Assembly: GCA_007126175.1 (NCBI GenBank) | Contig: SLBU01000133.1 | Span: 1-14,686 of the forward strand | Direction: 5' to 3' | From: Kiritimatiellia bacterium | GTDB lineage: Bacteria; Verrucomicrobiota; Kiritimatiellia; UBA8416 | DNA: 14,686 bases | In this document: in pieces, positions 14,645 through 14,686 of the stretch | Layout: each line of letters starts with the position of its first letter | Position numbering within the stretch: position 1 is the first letter of the stretch | Translations under genes and position numbers: made by a program | The notes under the pieces: generated by a model | What the model was told of the DNA's origin: nothing | Databases searched by the model: none | What the model saw: only the letters and a program-made list of their open reading frames with translations

Positions 14645-14686
14645 ACCGAAGCTCACCCCCGCCCAACTCTCGCAAACAAAGAGAAC

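Larger units (their letters stand above)
14414..14686. other. 273-base region with no supported gene at right edge
   Basis: Upstream of the isomerase remnant and running to the window edge. No open frame here looks coding. It holds two small hairpin candidates: ATTGC/GCAAT arms at 14478-14491 and AGGGG/CCCCT arms at 14496-14509. Read on the minus strand, the second is followed by a loosely T-rich stretch, so it might end a leftward transcript from beyond the window. The palindrome at 14592-14607 and the inverted repeat at 14622-14644 are listed separately. Confidence 0.5.

Noticed and set aside
1..14686. CRISPR array, tRNA, rRNA, insertion sequence or prophage
   Set aside because: No regularly spaced repeats, tRNA-like cloverleaf, rRNA segment, transposase or integrase was seen on either strand.

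Overview
This window looks like chromosomal DNA from a Gram-negative-type bacterium, most likely of the PVC group (Verrucomicrobiota, Kiritimatiellota or Lentisphaerota). The lineage is inferred from memory, not from a search. The clues are an exosortase-type membrane domain, a dihydroorotate-dehydrogenase-like protein of the kind seen in those phyla, a FabD nucleophile motif reading GLSLGEW, and a FucU plus sugar-isomerase module. Genes are packed tightly and many share overlapping start and stop codons.

Left part, plus strand (143-5183): an MFS exporter-type permease overlaps a very long gene of about 1261 codons. The long protein has an N-terminal multi-pass membrane domain resembling exosortase/archaeosortase, followed by roughly 1000 residues of TPR-like helical repeats. 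The membrane domain keeps the family's N-x-x-R signature but has no cysteine at all, so the transpeptidase nucleophile is missing. This is the most unusual object in the window.

Central part, minus strand (13355 down to 5180): eleven genes in one apparent operon, in transcription order a DHOD-like flavoprotein, rsmD, coaD, yceD/DUF177, rpmF, plsX, fabH, fabD, fabG, acpP and fabF. It joins ribosome-related genes (rsmD, yceD, rpmF), CoA synthesis (coaD, whose pathway supplies the phosphopantetheine arm of ACP), phospholipid entry (plsX) and the core type II fatty acid cycle. Catalytic residues look intact throughout. Several junctions are ATGA overlaps. Three junctions in the fab half (fabH-fabD, fabG-acpP, acpP-fabF) have longer gaps, each holding an inverted repeat. 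The acpP-fabF one is followed by a T run and looks like a partial terminator. The last gene, fabF, meets the exosortase-like/TPR gene tail to tail, and the two stop codons lie in one TTAA.

Right part: a 385-base divergent intergenic region, then fucU (L-fucose mutarotase family) on the plus strand. Facing it is a 76-codon minus-strand ORF that appears to be the two ends of a sugar phosphate isomerase/epimerase joined in frame, with the middle of the barrel missing. The final 273 bases have no supported gene but hold a perfect 16-base palindrome and a REP-like inverted repeat. No tRNA, rRNA, CRISPR array, transposase or phage gene was seen.
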